Assembly (NCBI RefSeq): GCF_011762185.1 | Contig: NZ_JAASQJ010000005.1 | Location: 372,001-436,000, forward strand | Source: Dyadobacter arcticus | GTDB lineage: Bacteria > Bacteroidota > Bacteroidia > Cytophagales > Spirosomataceae | Direction of reading: 5' to 3' | Length of the DNA stretch: 64,000 nt | Part shown: piece after piece, positions 17,757-26,697 of the stretch | Layout of the letters: each line of letters opens with the position of its first letter | How positions within the stretch are numbered: position 1 is the first letter of the stretch | Position numbers and translations under genes: made by a program | The notes under the pieces: model-generated | Told to the model about the DNA's origin: nothing | Database searches by the model: none | The model's input: only the letters and a program-made list of their open reading frames with translations

Positions 17757-19220
17757 TTATTGTTCCCAGCGCCACTCCTGGCCAATGACCAGCTCTTCTT
17801 TCAAGCCTTGCGAAATAAGGAAATCGCGTGTTTTCTCATCCGAAAGTCGTTTTACGGCAATATTTTCTGCATTGGAAAGCGCATATAGGTACATCGTCGC
17901 AATGCGTACGGTACTTTCAAGCTGCTCTTTGTTGACCAGGCTAAAATTATCACAATCGGCATGATAGCATTGCAGAACACCCGGCGCCAAATTTCCGGAC
18001 AAGCCAGCGATTGGGACACCTTCAAGCATAAACGGCTGATGATCGCTGTGCAGTCCCGCCCGATTGACTGTTTCGTTTTTATACGTAGCATCAACATGGT
18101 GGATCGCAGTTCCGACAGAAGTGAAAAAATCATTCATTTCATCTCTTCCAAATGCATTTATTCCCTTTGGATCATTGGTCATGTCCAGGTTCATCATATA
18201 GCTTACCTTGTCGATGGCACCTGATTTTTTGAGTTCGCTAACAAAATGTTTAGAACCTAACAAACCCTGCTCTTCGCCCATAAAAAGAACGAATTGAACT
18301 GTCTTTTCAGGCTTCACTTTGAGGGCTTTAAAAGTTCGGGCGATGTCCATGACAGCGAACGAACCGATACCATTATCAATGGCCCCCGTTGCAAGGTCCC
18401 ATGAATCCAGGTGGCCGCCGATGATCACTTTCTCGTCAGACTTACCCTTCAATGTGGCGATCACGTTTCTCGCCTTGATCGGCTTGGAGATGTTGTGCAT
18501 ATCGATATGCGCTTCCAAAGGACCTTCTTCCGTAAGCCATTTCCTTACTTCCAATCCACTGTCATTGGAAATGCAGACTGCCGGGATTGAGATCATTGCG
18601 CCGGTTACCGAAGCCGTTCCTGTCAAAAGAATTTTGCCAGGCGCACCATTCACCATGATGACGCCGGTCGCGCCATACTTGATTGCAAGAGCTGTTTTTT
18701 CAGAGCGGTGAAGATTTTTCTTACCGGTCACTCCAACGAGATTGATATTCGCCATTGCAACCTTGCCTTTAACTTTGTCTTTAATGACTTCGAAATCTTC
18801 TTCCAAACCATTACCTACGTCCACGATCTGACCCTGTAAATTCGATTCAACAGGAGAATGGGCAAGAGAAACTACGGGCACATCCCTGAAATTATCGCTG
18901 CTTCCAGGTGCTATTGATAAGGTTACTGTGTCACGCATCCAGGCTTCCACTTCAAAAGGCTGATAGGCCACATCTGTAAACCCATAGCTTTTCAGCAGCG
19001 TAAATGCATATTCTTCCGCCTTCTCTCCATTTGCACTACCCGTTAGGCGATGCCCGATTTTTTTGGTAGCTTCTTCGAGGGTAACATACGCTTTGCTGTT
19101 TTTCCGAACCTCTCCATCTATTTTGGAGAATGGCTTTTCCCATTTCTTTTCGCCAGGACGAAATCCTGCGAAGGACAATATTAACCCACTAATCAAGAAG
19201 AATCGTACAACTTTTTTCAT
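17757..19220 (-). CDS. Exported M28 family zinc metallopeptidase with PA domain
   Basis: 487 residues from the ATG at 19220, which gives the signal peptide KKVVRFFLISGLILSFAG; a longer frame upstream to 19313 would hide it. A PA (protease-associated) insert lies at about 130-250 (GATGVIMVNGAPG), then the M28 metal site: GGHLDSWD (His, Asp), AIDNGIG (bridging Asp), GEEQGLLGS (catalytic Glu pair), NLDMTND (Asp) and SDHQPF (His). Predicted periplasmic or secreted aminopeptidase/carboxypeptidase. The intact metal ligands argue for activity; substrate unknown. Confidence 0.88.
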   Translation of the reverse strand: MKKVVRFFLISGLILSFAGFRPGEKKWEKPFSKIDGEVRKNSKAYVTLEEATKKIGHRLTGSANGEKAEEYAFTLLKSYGFTDVAYQPFEVEAWMRDTVTLSIAPGSSDNFRDVPVVSLAHSPVESNLQGQIVDVGNGLEEDFEVIKDKVKGKVAMANINLVGVTGKKNLHRSEKTALAIKYGATGVIMVNGAPGKILLTGTASVTGAMISIPAVCISNDSGLEVRKWLTEEGPLEAHIDMHNISKPIKARNVIATLKGKSDEKVIIGGHLDSWDLATGAIDNGIGSFAVMDIARTFKALKVKPEKTVQFVLFMGEEQGLLGSKHFVSELKKSGAIDKVSYMMNLDMTNDPKGINAFGRDEMNDFFTSVGTAIHHVDATYKNETVNRAGLHSDHQPFMLEGVPIAGLSGNLAPGVLQCYHADCDNFSLVNKEQLESTVRIATMYLYALSNAENIAVKRLSDEKTRDFLISQGLKEELVIGQEWRWEQ

Positions 19221-19540
19221 AGTACCCGATAAAGGATGTCTGTAATTTAAACTGATTTTCAAATATGGATTGATATTTGACTTTGTGCAAGATATACACA
19301 AATAAGGCCTCAAATAGATTCCTTAACGACCAATTATCTTCATTAAAATACAGAATTTTTTCTACACAAAAATTATTTAAAATTTTAATGGAACAACCAT
19401 CAAATTTTTGCGCTTCTCAATTAAGTGTAATAGTCACACTTAATTCTCTTCATTAGTTTAAATTATTTGTCCAGTTTTGTACTTTTCAACTCTTATCTTT
19501 AAAAATTAAAGCATTTTGATCAATATTAATCTCTATAACA
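19221..19540. other. 320-base AT-rich intergenic region between divergent M28 peptidase and xylB
   Basis: No open frame of note. It holds the upstream regions of both genes. The one clear structure is the perfect inverted repeat at 19419-19445, listed separately. Near-matches to the Bacteroidetes -7 element are TACTTTTC at 19480 and TATCTTTA at 19494; neither has a well-spaced TTTG at -33. Confidence 0.6.
19419..19445. promoter_or_regulatory. Perfect 10-base inverted repeat, putative operator of xylB
   Basis: AATTAAGTGT at 19419-19428 and its exact reverse complement at 19436-19445 are separated by 7 bases. The repeat lies about 95 bases before the xylB start, a natural place for a dimeric regulator. 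It has no T tract and no gene ends into it, so a terminator is unlikely. Regulator unknown. Confidence 0.55.
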
Positions 19541-21025
19541 ATGTATTTTCTTGGGTTTGATTTGGGTAGTTCATCCGTTAAAGCATGTCTGATTCATGCA
19601 GATTCAGGATCTGTAATTGCTTCGGCATTTTATCCTGAACGGGAAATGACTATTGCCTCGCCTAAACCTGGTTTCGCCGAGCAGCAACCGGAAATGTGGT
19701 GGGAAAATGCCTGCCTTGCTTCAAAGGCGGTGATGCAAAAGGCAGCCATTTCTGCTGATGAAATCGGTGCCATTGGGATTTCTTATCAAATGCATGGATT
19801 GGTTGTGATAGATAAAGACATGAATGTGCTGAGACCTTCGATCATTTGGTGCGATAGCCGCGCGGTGGAAGTTGGCAATAGCGCGATGGATGCATTGGGG
19901 GAAGAATTTGTCCTGCCACATCTGTTGAATTCACCCGGCAATTTCACAGCTTCCAAACTTGGCTGGGTTAAACAAAATGAACCTGACATATTTTCAAAGG
20001 TTTATAAATTCATGCTTCCGGGCGACTACCTAGCCATGCGCATGACCGGTGAGATCGTCACCACACCGTCGGGATTGTCAGAAGGAATTTTTTGGGACTT
20101 TGTCAACCAAAGGCCTGCCGACTTCCTTTTCAATTATTTTGGTTTTGACCCGGAAATACTGCCTGAAATACTACCGACCTTCGCTGAACAAGGACGTGTC
20201 ACACCCGAAGCCGCGCTTTCGTTGGGCCTTCGCGAGGGTATACCAGTAACATATCGCGCAGGTGACCAACCCAATAACGCGTTTTCCCTGAATGTGCTGG
20301 AACCAGGTGAAGTAGCGGCAACCGCCGGGACGTCCGGAGTTGTGTATGGGGTCAGTGACCAGATCAAATTTGATGCTCAGTCCAGGGTAAATACTTTCCT
20401 TCACGTCAACCCGATTTCTGATTCACCACGTTACGGTGTCTTATTGTGTGTCAACGGGACTGGCAGCCTTAACGGCTGGCTCCGCAATGCGCTGTTTCAA
20501 GGCAATATATCTTATCCTGAAATGAACCGACTCGCATCTCAGGCACCTGTCGGCTCCGATGGGTTATTCTGTTTTCCTTTTGGAAACGGTGCCGAAAGAA
20601 TGCTTGAAAATCAAGATCCGGGAAGCACTTTTAAAGGCATACAGTTCAGCCGTCACGGGTTGAGCCACTACACACGCGCATCTCAGGAAGGTATTGTGTT
20701 TGCATTATATTATGGAATGGAAATCATGGAAACGGTCGGTGTTTCGTTAAAAAATATACGCGCCGGAGAAGCTAATATGTTCCTGAGCCCTGTCTTCCGC
20801 GAAACATTTGCCAATGTTTCGGGAGCGACGGTTGAACTTTATAATACAGACGGCGCCCAAGGTGCTGCCAGAGCCGCCGGTTTCGGACTCGGTTATTACA
20901 AAAACCGCTCGGAGGCTTTTACAGGCCTTACAGCATTACAAACGATCGAACCGCAAACCGGGCTGACGGAAAAAACCAAAGAGGCTTATTTCAATTGGAA
21001 ACAGCTGCTGGAAACGAACTTGTAA
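19541..21025 (+). CDS. xylB: Xylulokinase (FGGY carbohydrate kinase)
   Basis: Phosphorylates D-xylulose to xylulose 5-phosphate. 494 residues. The N-terminal phosphate loop is GFDLGSSSVKA (5-15); SYQMHG (81-86) is a xylulokinase hallmark; WCDSR follows; the catalytic Asp is in RAGDQPNNAFSL (Asp 242); the C-terminal domain has GAQGAARAAGFGLG. No xylose isomerase, transporter or regulator adjoins it, so the rest of the pathway is elsewhere. Transcribed alone and ends 4 bases from the convergent ssb stop codon. Confidence 0.9.
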   Translation: MYFLGFDLGSSSVKACLIHADSGSVIASAFYPEREMTIASPKPGFAEQQPEMWWENACLASKAVMQKAAISADEIGAIGISYQMHGLVVIDKDMNVLRPSIIWCDSRAVEVGNSAMDALGEEFVLPHLLNSPGNFTASKLGWVKQNEPDIFSKVYKFMLPGDYLAMRMTGEIVTTPSGLSEGIFWDFVNQRPADFLFNYFGFDPEILPEILPTFAEQGRVTPEAALSLGLREGIPVTYRAGDQPNNAFSLNVLEPGEVAATAGTSGVVYGVSDQIKFDAQSRVNTFLHVNPISDSPRYGVLLCVNGTGSLNGWLRNALFQGNISYPEMNRLASQAPVGSDGLFCFPFGNGAERMLENQDPGSTFKGIQFSRHGLSHYTRASQEGIVFALYYGMEIMETVGVSLKNIRAGEANMFLSPVFRETFANVSGATVELYNTDGAQGAARAAGFGLGYYKNRSEAFTGLTALQTIEPQTGLTEKTKEAYFNWKQLLETNL

Positions 21026-21029
21026 AGGC

Positions 21030-21371
21030 TTAAACTGATGTTGCTGCTTCTTGCTCCTTCACATATTCGTCCACTTTAAATGCTACGATCTCCGTTACTT
21101 TTACGGTTTGATTATCTTTATTTTGATATTTCCGGTAGGTTAACTTGCCTTCAATTACCACTAGCTTCCCTTTTTCCAGGAAAGTCTCACAGCGCTGTGC
21201 AAGTTGCCCCCATACCACAATGTTGTGCCAAACCGTATTCTTCACCTCTTCTTTGTTTTTATTCAGATAGCCCTCATCCGTAGCCACCGAGAAGGTCGCT
21301 AGTTTGCCTCCTTCATACTCCTTCATAATTATCTCACGCCCCACATTTCCGATTAGTTTTACTGCGTTCAT
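21030..21371 (-). CDS. ssb: Short single-stranded DNA-binding protein (SSB/OB-fold)
   Basis: 113 residues from the ATG at 21371; an in-frame TTG at 21380 could add three. OB-fold segments are MNAVKLIGNVGREI, KLATFSVATDEGY, NTVWHNIVVWGQLAQRCETFLEKGKLVVIEGKLTYRKYQ. Binds single-stranded DNA in replication or repair. It ends ...EYVKEQEAATSV, so it has neither the glycine/proline-rich linker nor the acidic DDIPF-type tip that recruits partner proteins in housekeeping SSB. Probably an accessory SSB, with the main ssb elsewhere. Confidence 0.85.
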   Translation of the reverse strand: MNAVKLIGNVGREIIMKEYEGGKLATFSVATDEGYLNKNKEEVKNTVWHNIVVWGQLAQRCETFLEKGKLVVIEGKLTYRKYQNKDNQTVKVTEIVAFKVDEYVKEQEAATSV

Positions 21372-21612
21372 ATCTTTCAAAATTTAAGATGATAATGATG
21401 TTATGCCGCTCATCGTGAGTCGACTTTACAAAGGTGCACGATCATCAAAATCCGACTCGGTTTTTAATCATTTATAAACATATAGAAACATTTGCAGCCG
21501 TTTGCACACGGGAAAGCCGGTTTATGAAACCAACAAATGAATTTATATATTGCGAATGTCTAGCATATGCACACTAAACAAACCCGGAAAGGTTTGGCTA
21601 AACCGAAGAAAA

Positions 21613-21969
21613 ATGAAGAATTGCCTGGAATGCGGGAAACCACTGATGGGAAGAGTAGACAAGAAATTCTGCTCTGATATGTGCCGAAATAGCTACAATA
21701 ACCGGCTCAATTCAGATTCTTACAATTTCGTAAGAAATATGAATAACCAGCTTCGAAAAAATCGCAGGATATTGGAGGACCTTTGTCCGGAGGACAAATC
21801 TAAAACTACCAAAAGCATGCTAATCGGAAAAGGGTTTGACTTCAACCTCATCACGAGTGTGCGGCCCACTCTCAAAGGAAGCATTTATCATTTTGTGTAC
21901 GATTATGGCTATCTCGAATTGGAATACGATTTTTATCTGATCGTAAAAGATAAACGATTGGAGAAATAG
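21613..21969 (+). CDS. Small zinc-ribbon-like protein of unknown function
   Basis: 118 residues from the ATG at 21613; a TTG at 21550 is in frame but adds an unlikely leader. The N-terminus has four cysteines in CLECGKPLMGRVDKKFCSDMC (positions 4, 7, 20, 24), a CxxC...CxxxC zinc-binding pattern. Then comes a basic Asn/Arg-rich helix (NNRLNSDSYNFVRNMNNQLRKNRR) and a C-terminal beta-rich part ending in YDYGYLELEYDFYLIVKD. I know it only as a Bacteroidetes hypothetical type. A nucleic-acid-binding role is a guess. It lies 32 bases before the aldo/keto reductase. Confidence 0.65.
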   Translation: MKNCLECGKPLMGRVDKKFCSDMCRNSYNNRLNSDSYNFVRNMNNQLRKNRRILEDLCPEDKSKTTKSMLIGKGFDFNLITSVRPTLKGSIYHFVYDYGYLELEYDFYLIVKDKRLEK

Positions 21970-22001
21970 ATATTTTTGCAAGGATTTTAACTCAATACCG
22001 A

Positions 22002-22877
22002 ATGAAAAAAGTAAGCCTCAGTGATTCAGGCCCCAAGGTATCGGAAGCAATTTATGGTTTCTGGAGATGGACAGACGAAGGTGCAATTACAACTTCGCAA
22101 ATCGAAAAAACCGTCAATCTATGCCTGGAATTGGGCATTAATACTTTCGACCACGCCGATATCTACGGAGAATTAAGCATTGAAGAACATTTTGGGAAGA
22201 TCATTCACAATAAGTCATTCAAGCGGGAAGACATTGTATTGTTCAGTAAATGCGGGATCCGGAAATCGGATAATAAGTACCTGACTTACTATGATACCTC
22301 AAAGGATCACATTATCAATAGCATTAATGGATCTCTTAAGAGGTTGAAAACGGATTACCTTGACATTTTTCTGTTGCATCAAAGCGATTTCTTGTCCGAC
22401 CCGGAGGAAACGGCGACGGCACTTGCTGAAATTGTAAAATCCGGTAAAGCCAAACATATCGGGGTTGCCAACTTTACGGTTTTTCAGCATCAATTACTCG
22501 CCTCATATCTCAGAATACCGATTGTCACCAACCATATCGAGTTGAATCTGATGAATACGTCAGCCATAGAGGACGGAAGGATCGATTTTATCAAACAAAG
22601 TTTTAGTAAACCTTTGGCCTGGGCGCCGCTTGCAGGCGGAAAAATATTACATGGTACCGAGGAGAAGGCAGTGCGGCTGCGTGCTAAACTAGAAGAAGTT
22701 GGCAAAAAATATGAAGCTAATATTGAGCAAACGGCAGTGGCCTGGCTTATGAAATTGGGGACATTGCCAATCATTGGATCATTATCTGAATCGCGGATCC
22801 GCAATGCGGCGAGTGCTTCGGACATAGCGCTGAGCCGGGAAGATTGGTATGAAATTTACCAGGCAACGGGCAAATAG
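22002..22877 (+). CDS. Aldo/keto reductase (YdhF-like)
   Basis: NAD(P)H-dependent oxidoreductase with TIM-barrel fold, 291 residues. The catalytic tetrad is visible: Asp 50 and Tyr 55 in INTFDHADIYGE, Lys 83 in LFSKCGIR and His 126 in DIFLLHQSD. Cofactor-binding residues are near the C-terminus (PIIGSLSESRIRNAASA). Carbonyl substrate unknown. Ends 2 bases before the convergent SAM hydrolase stop codon. Confidence 0.85.
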   Translation: MKKVSLSDSGPKVSEAIYGFWRWTDEGAITTSQIEKTVNLCLELGINTFDHADIYGELSIEEHFGKIIHNKSFKREDIVLFSKCGIRKSDNKYLTYYDTSKDHIINSINGSLKRLKTDYLDIFLLHQSDFLSDPEETATALAEIVKSGKAKHIGVANFTVFQHQLLASYLRIPIVTNHIELNLMNTSAIEDGRIDFIKQSFSKPLAWAPLAGGKILHGTEEKAVRLRAKLEEVGKKYEANIEQTAVAWLMKLGTLPIIGSLSESRIRNAASASDIALSREDWYEIYQATGK

Positions 22878-22879
22878 CT

Positions 22880-23791
22880 TTACTTACTTAAAACAATACG
22901 CCATTCATTTCCACTGAAAACCTTATATTTTTCGGAAAAATTACCCATGTTGATCGCCAATGAAAAATTGAGGAGACTATTAAAGTAACCGACATCACTA
23001 CCCTCTTTCGCCTCTGCGAAAGTATTGACATAGCGAACTTCTCCTTCGTAAATTTTATCGTTTTCCTTGAAAACCGCAATCATAAGCGCCTCTCCAATCC
23101 TTACATTTAATTTTTCAAAAAGCGGTTTATCAATATTTGTCCAAACATTGCCATACTGAATATCCAGGATTGGTATGCCTCCTAACACTTCGCCTTTTTC
23201 AAAAGTCGGCTTTTGATAGGGGATAGTAACTACTTCTGCTGGCAATTTTTTCCCAACTTCTTTGTAAGAAATCACCTTCGAAGCCAGGCGCGCGCCTGTG
23301 AAGGCGTATACATCGCGACCGTGAAAAGTATAGGACTCATTTGAATTTTTACGGCGATTGACCGCCTCATCAATCTCGCGGATTTCCTGAATTCCCATTT
23401 GCTCCGCTACCAATGTAAGTGTTCCGTTATCGGGAGTTACAAAGTAATGGCCTGTTTTGGTCAATAGAACTACTGATTTCCGTTGCGTACCGACTCCTGG
23501 ATCAACAACGGAAACAAAAACAGTTCCTGCTGGCCAGTAAGGGGCTGTTTGCACCAGACGATAGGATGCTTCCCAAATATTGTAGGCTGGGACTTCATGC
23601 GTCACATCGTATAATTTAATGTTAGCAGAAACGCCCGCTGCTACCCCTTTCATTGCAGAAACTGCACCATCTTTTAATCCAAAATCGGATTGGAAGACGA
23701 GAATGTTGTTCTGGCTAAACGAACTAAGGGAAAAAAGTATCAATAACAAGGTAAAGAGAGTTTTTTGCCTTAAAAAGACTTTTTGATGCAT
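22880..23791 (-). CDS. SAM hydrolase / SAM hydroxide adenosyltransferase family (DUF62), exported
   Basis: 303 residues from the ATG at 23791 (another in-frame ATG at 23815). Family marks are VFQSDFGLKDGAVSAMKG with the substrate Asp, VFVSVVDPGVGT, VTPDNGTLT and YTFHGRDVYAFTGA. Characterised members hydrolyse S-adenosylmethionine to adenosine and methionine, or act as chlorinase/fluorinase. Unusual: a clear signal peptide (RQKTLFTLLLILFSLSSFSQ) precedes the catalytic domain, which predicts a periplasmic enzyme where SAM is not expected. The halogenase-specific loop cannot be judged by eye; hydrolase is the default. Confidence 0.82.
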   Translation of the reverse strand: MHQKVFLRQKTLFTLLLILFSLSSFSQNNILVFQSDFGLKDGAVSAMKGVAAGVSANIKLYDVTHEVPAYNIWEASYRLVQTAPYWPAGTVFVSVVDPGVGTQRKSVVLLTKTGHYFVTPDNGTLTLVAEQMGIQEIREIDEAVNRRKNSNESYTFHGRDVYAFTGARLASKVISYKEVGKKLPAEVVTIPYQKPTFEKGEVLGGIPILDIQYGNVWTNIDKPLFEKLNVRIGEALMIAVFKENDKIYEGEVRYVNTFAEAKEGSDVGYFNSLLNFSLAINMGNFSEKYKVFSGNEWRIVLSK

Positions 23792-23936
23792 AGCAATACA
23801 GAAAAATACAACCATAGCAGCTTCATTAAATCATGATTGGGTTCAAGTCTTCACAAAGTTAAAACGTGGCATGACTTTTTGAAAATTGATTGACAATTCA
23901 TGATTAATCAAATATAAACCTCACCACCACAATTAC

Positions 23937-25457
23937 ATGGCTGTTATCGGAGAGCTCATTAAGAAAGCAATTGAGTTTACAGGACTAATTAAAGGTGATC
24001 CTGATCCTGTCGAGGCTCAGAAAAAAGTCCTTCAAAATCTGTTGCAAACCGCAAGATTAACTGCTTTTGGCAAAAAATACCAATTCACAGAAACACTTGA
24101 AAGTGAGGACATCATCGCAAGTTTTCAGTCGATCGTTCCTGTTCACGATTACGATAAAATGAATGCCGATTGGTGGCATTATCTCCTGGAAGGACATCAG
24201 AATGTAACATGGCCGGGCGGGCAGCAATACTTTGCGCTGAGCAGTGGAACCACCAGCAATAGTAAACATATACCGGTAACCGACGATATGCTAAATGCAA
24301 TCCGGAAAGCCGGGATTTCAGAAATTACTAACATAAATGCATTTGACCTGCCTGGTGAATTTTTCACGAAACAAATTTTGATGCTTGGAAGCAGTACTAA
24401 TTTAATTGACAAGGATGATCATAAGGAAGGTGAAATAAGCGGAATAAGCGCCGCCAATTTGCCTGCCTGGTTTGGTGGATTTTACAAACCTGGGCAGGAA
24501 ATCGCCGGTATGTCTGATTGGGATGAAAAAGTGAAGAAGATTGCAGAACAAGCTGCAAACTGGGATATCGGCTGTATTTCGGGGATTCCTTCCTGGGTGG
24601 AATTGATGTTGAAGGAGATCATCAATTATCATAAGATTGATAATATTCATCAAATCTGGCCGAACCTGATGGTCTACACCACCGGAGGCGTTGCCTTCGA
24701 ACCCTACAAAAAGAGTCTGGAGAAGCTTTTTGCCCGTCCGCTCATTTACATTGATACTTACCTCGCTTCCGAGGGATTTATCGCAATCCAGAAAAGACCC
24801 GACACTTCTTCCATGGCACTGTTCCCGGACAATGGTATTTTCTACGAATTTGTGCCATTTAATGGTGATTCGGTGGATGAAGATGGCGTGGTAAAGCCGG
24901 GGGCCAAAGTTTATTCTTTGGCTGATGCCGAACAAAATGTTGAATATGTGTTACTAATTTCAACCGTCTCGGGCGCATGGCGGTATATGATCGGCGATAC
25001 GGTTACCATCACGGATAAGATAAAAGCAGAAATAAAAATCACTGGCCGCACCAAGCATTTCTTAAACGTCGTGGGGTCGCAACTTTCTGTGAACCAAATG
25101 AATGATGGTTTGCGTGTTATCGAGAGCGAATATGATGTCGTGATTAAAGAATTTATAGTCGCCGCAGTGCACCGGAATGAAGAATACATTCATAAATGGT
25201 TTTTAAGCTGCGACAAATTCCCTGACAAAATCAAAGTCGCCGAATCGCTTGACAAAACATTAAAAGAGAATAACAAGAACTACAATGTGGCGAGAGGCCG
25301 GGCATTGAAAGGCGTTGAGGTTGAGTTGATTCCCGAAGAGCTTTTCTACAAATGGAGCGAGGAAACGAAGAAGCTAGGTGGTCAGGTGAAAATTCCCAGG
25401 GTTATGAAAGAACCTGAATTTCTGGAATTTGCCGCTTTTGTTGAAAAGAATTTATAA
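23937..25457 (+). CDS. GH3 auxin-responsive-promoter family protein (acyl-adenylate-forming)
   Basis: 506 residues. GH3 family layout of the ANL-like adenylating superfamily: N-terminal helical part with LQTARLTAFGKKYQF and IVPVHDYD, the ATP loop SSGTTSNSKHIPVT (about 100-113), the central YLASEGFIAIQ, and YMIGDTVTITD plus TGRTKHFLNVVGSQLS for the adenylate site. Plant GH3 enzymes join amino acids to auxin or jasmonate; bacterial members are largely uncharacterised. Substrate unknown. Its end overlaps the convergent metallopeptidase gene by 6 bases. Confidence 0.82.
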   Translation: MAVIGELIKKAIEFTGLIKGDPDPVEAQKKVLQNLLQTARLTAFGKKYQFTETLESEDIIASFQSIVPVHDYDKMNADWWHYLLEGHQNVTWPGGQQYFALSSGTTSNSKHIPVTDDMLNAIRKAGISEITNINAFDLPGEFFTKQILMLGSSTNLIDKDDHKEGEISGISAANLPAWFGGFYKPGQEIAGMSDWDEKVKKIAEQAANWDIGCISGIPSWVELMLKEIINYHKIDNIHQIWPNLMVYTTGGVAFEPYKKSLEKLFARPLIYIDTYLASEGFIAIQKRPDTSSMALFPDNGIFYEFVPFNGDSVDEDGVVKPGAKVYSLADAEQNVEYVLLISTVSGAWRYMIGDTVTITDKIKAEIKITGRTKHFLNVVGSQLSVNQMNDGLRVIESEYDVVIKEFIVAAVHRNEEYIHKWFLSCDKFPDKIKVAESLDKTLKENNKNYNVARGRALKGVEVELIPEELFYKWSEETKKLGGQVKIPRVMKEPEFLEFAAFVEKNL

Positions 25458-26021
25458 AGTTTTGATTTGTGCCTCTTCGAGCTTACGAACCTGTTCAGTA
25501 ATGTCGTCAGGTGAAAGATAGAGCCTGGCGATCTTCCGTTTGTATTTCTCCGAAAGGTTGGCGTGATTCAGGATAAAGTTTTTCGTTTGCAAGATATAGC
25601 TACCCAGCCCATGATTAACAGCGTAAGTATCGGCTACCCGCTCGGCTTGCTGAACATATTTGGAGGAAAATAAATAACCTAATCCGAAACGGATCATTCC
25701 TGAAAGATTTCTGTTCTGGTAATCCATAATGTGCCCCAATTCATGCCCTATCCACCCGACCATAATATCCGGCGGAATCTGATGGATTGGAATTGCGGTG
25801 GTGGTCAGCCGGAACAGCGCGCTGATATTGATGTTATATTCTCTTTTCGCTCCGAACATTGTTTTGATTTTGGGCTGTGCCTGCATGACGGATTTTTTGA
25901 TTTCCCGTTTAAAAACAAAATGAATGCAGGTGTCTTTCAACTCAGGATAGAAGGATAAGGCCTTTAAGACTTCATTTTCTATAATCTTTGGGATTGTCTT
26001 GTTGATGTAAAATTGTTCCAC
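25452..26021 (-). CDS. Small HExxH metallopeptidase-like protein
   Basis: 189 residues starting at a GTG. The zinc-metallopeptidase site is HELGH (His 93, Glu 94, His 97) with a downstream Glu in QAERVADTYAV (Glu 127, Asp 131), the gluzincin arrangement. No signal peptide; a weak hydrophobic stretch (MIRFGLGYLF) follows the site. Not recognised as a named family. It starts 18 bases after the Uma2 gene on the same strand, so the lipoprotein, Uma2 and this gene may form one transcript. Confidence 0.7.
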   Translation of the reverse strand: MEQFYINKTIPKIIENEVLKALSFYPELKDTCIHFVFKREIKKSVMQAQPKIKTMFGAKREYNINISALFRLTTTAIPIHQIPPDIMVGWIGHELGHIMDYQNRNLSGMIRFGLGYLFSSKYVQQAERVADTYAVNHGLGSYILQTKNFILNHANLSEKYKRKIARLYLSPDDITEQVRKLEEAQIKTL

Positions 26022-26039
26022 GCCTTGATCTACGATTTT

Positions 26040-26654
26040 CTATTTTTCTAAAACAATTCCCTCATCATCAAGGTGCTTGCCTACATTAAAGGACACAGAA
26101 TCAAGAATTTCAATGTCACCATGCCAATTAATAATCTTCGCTTCCTGGTTTGGTTCAAAGACAACGACTTTTTGAATGTCCGATAAAACCCATATTACTT
26201 TTTCAACGCCAAATCCAAGCAGTTTTTCGGATTTCTGAAAAACATATCCTACCTCCGTAATTCCTTCGGCTTCAATTTCAATGTCAACTTCGACCACTAT
26301 TTTGGGCGGCACGTCGGCATATTGGGATGAAATCTTATCTGGCGTCAGCACTGCCCTATCATAAATAAGGATGTCTCCCGACATATTCACTTTATGGGCC
26401 AAATGTATTCCGGGCTCGCTGGTATGAACGCGATATTTCCTTAGATCAAGAGCCAATAAAAGCACCTGCATTATATATGAAACCAGTTCCGCCTGCAAGC
26501 TGCTACTCCCCATGATATCCTCTATTTTTTTCGAACCACTAAGAACTTCACGATATCCTTTGCGGTAATAGATTTTCCCGTCCCATTCTTCGAGAATGAG
26601 GGGGTCAGCGTTGAGTAAGTCGTAAGGGAGGTTTTTCTTTTCCCGAATAATCAT
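26040..26654 (-). CDS. Uma2 family (DUF820) endonuclease-like protein
   Basis: 204 residues from the ATG at 26654; the frame is open to a TTG at 26696, one base after the upstream lipoprotein gene, which could be the true coupled start. Nuclease-fold marks are HKVNMSGDILIYDRA (Asp), PPKIVVEVDIE (Glu) and the helix KSEKLLGFGVEKVIWVLSD. Second Uma2 paralogue in the window; function of the family unknown. The first part, WDGKIYYRKGYREVLSGSKKIEDIMGSSSLQ, is typical of the longer Uma2 type (partly quoted). Confidence 0.75.
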   Translation of the reverse strand: MIIREKKNLPYDLLNADPLILEEWDGKIYYRKGYREVLSGSKKIEDIMGSSSLQAELVSYIMQVLLLALDLRKYRVHTSEPGIHLAHKVNMSGDILIYDRAVLTPDKISSQYADVPPKIVVEVDIEIEAEGITEVGYVFQKSEKLLGFGVEKVIWVLSDIQKVVVFEPNQEAKIINWHGDIEILDSVSFNVGKHLDDEGIVLEK

Positions 26655-26697
26655 AAGCTTCAATTTTTCATCAAAGTAAGCAAAATCATTATCCAAG

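Noticed and set aside
22880-23791. Reading the DUF62 protein as a chlorinase or fluorinase
   Set aside because: Halogenases are rare and need a specific loop that I cannot confirm; hydrolase is the common activity in this family.
24402-24935. 177-codon minus-strand open frame inside the GH3 gene
   Set aside because: GH3 motifs are intact on the plus strand; the antisense translation is rich in His, Ile and Arg with no recognisable motif.
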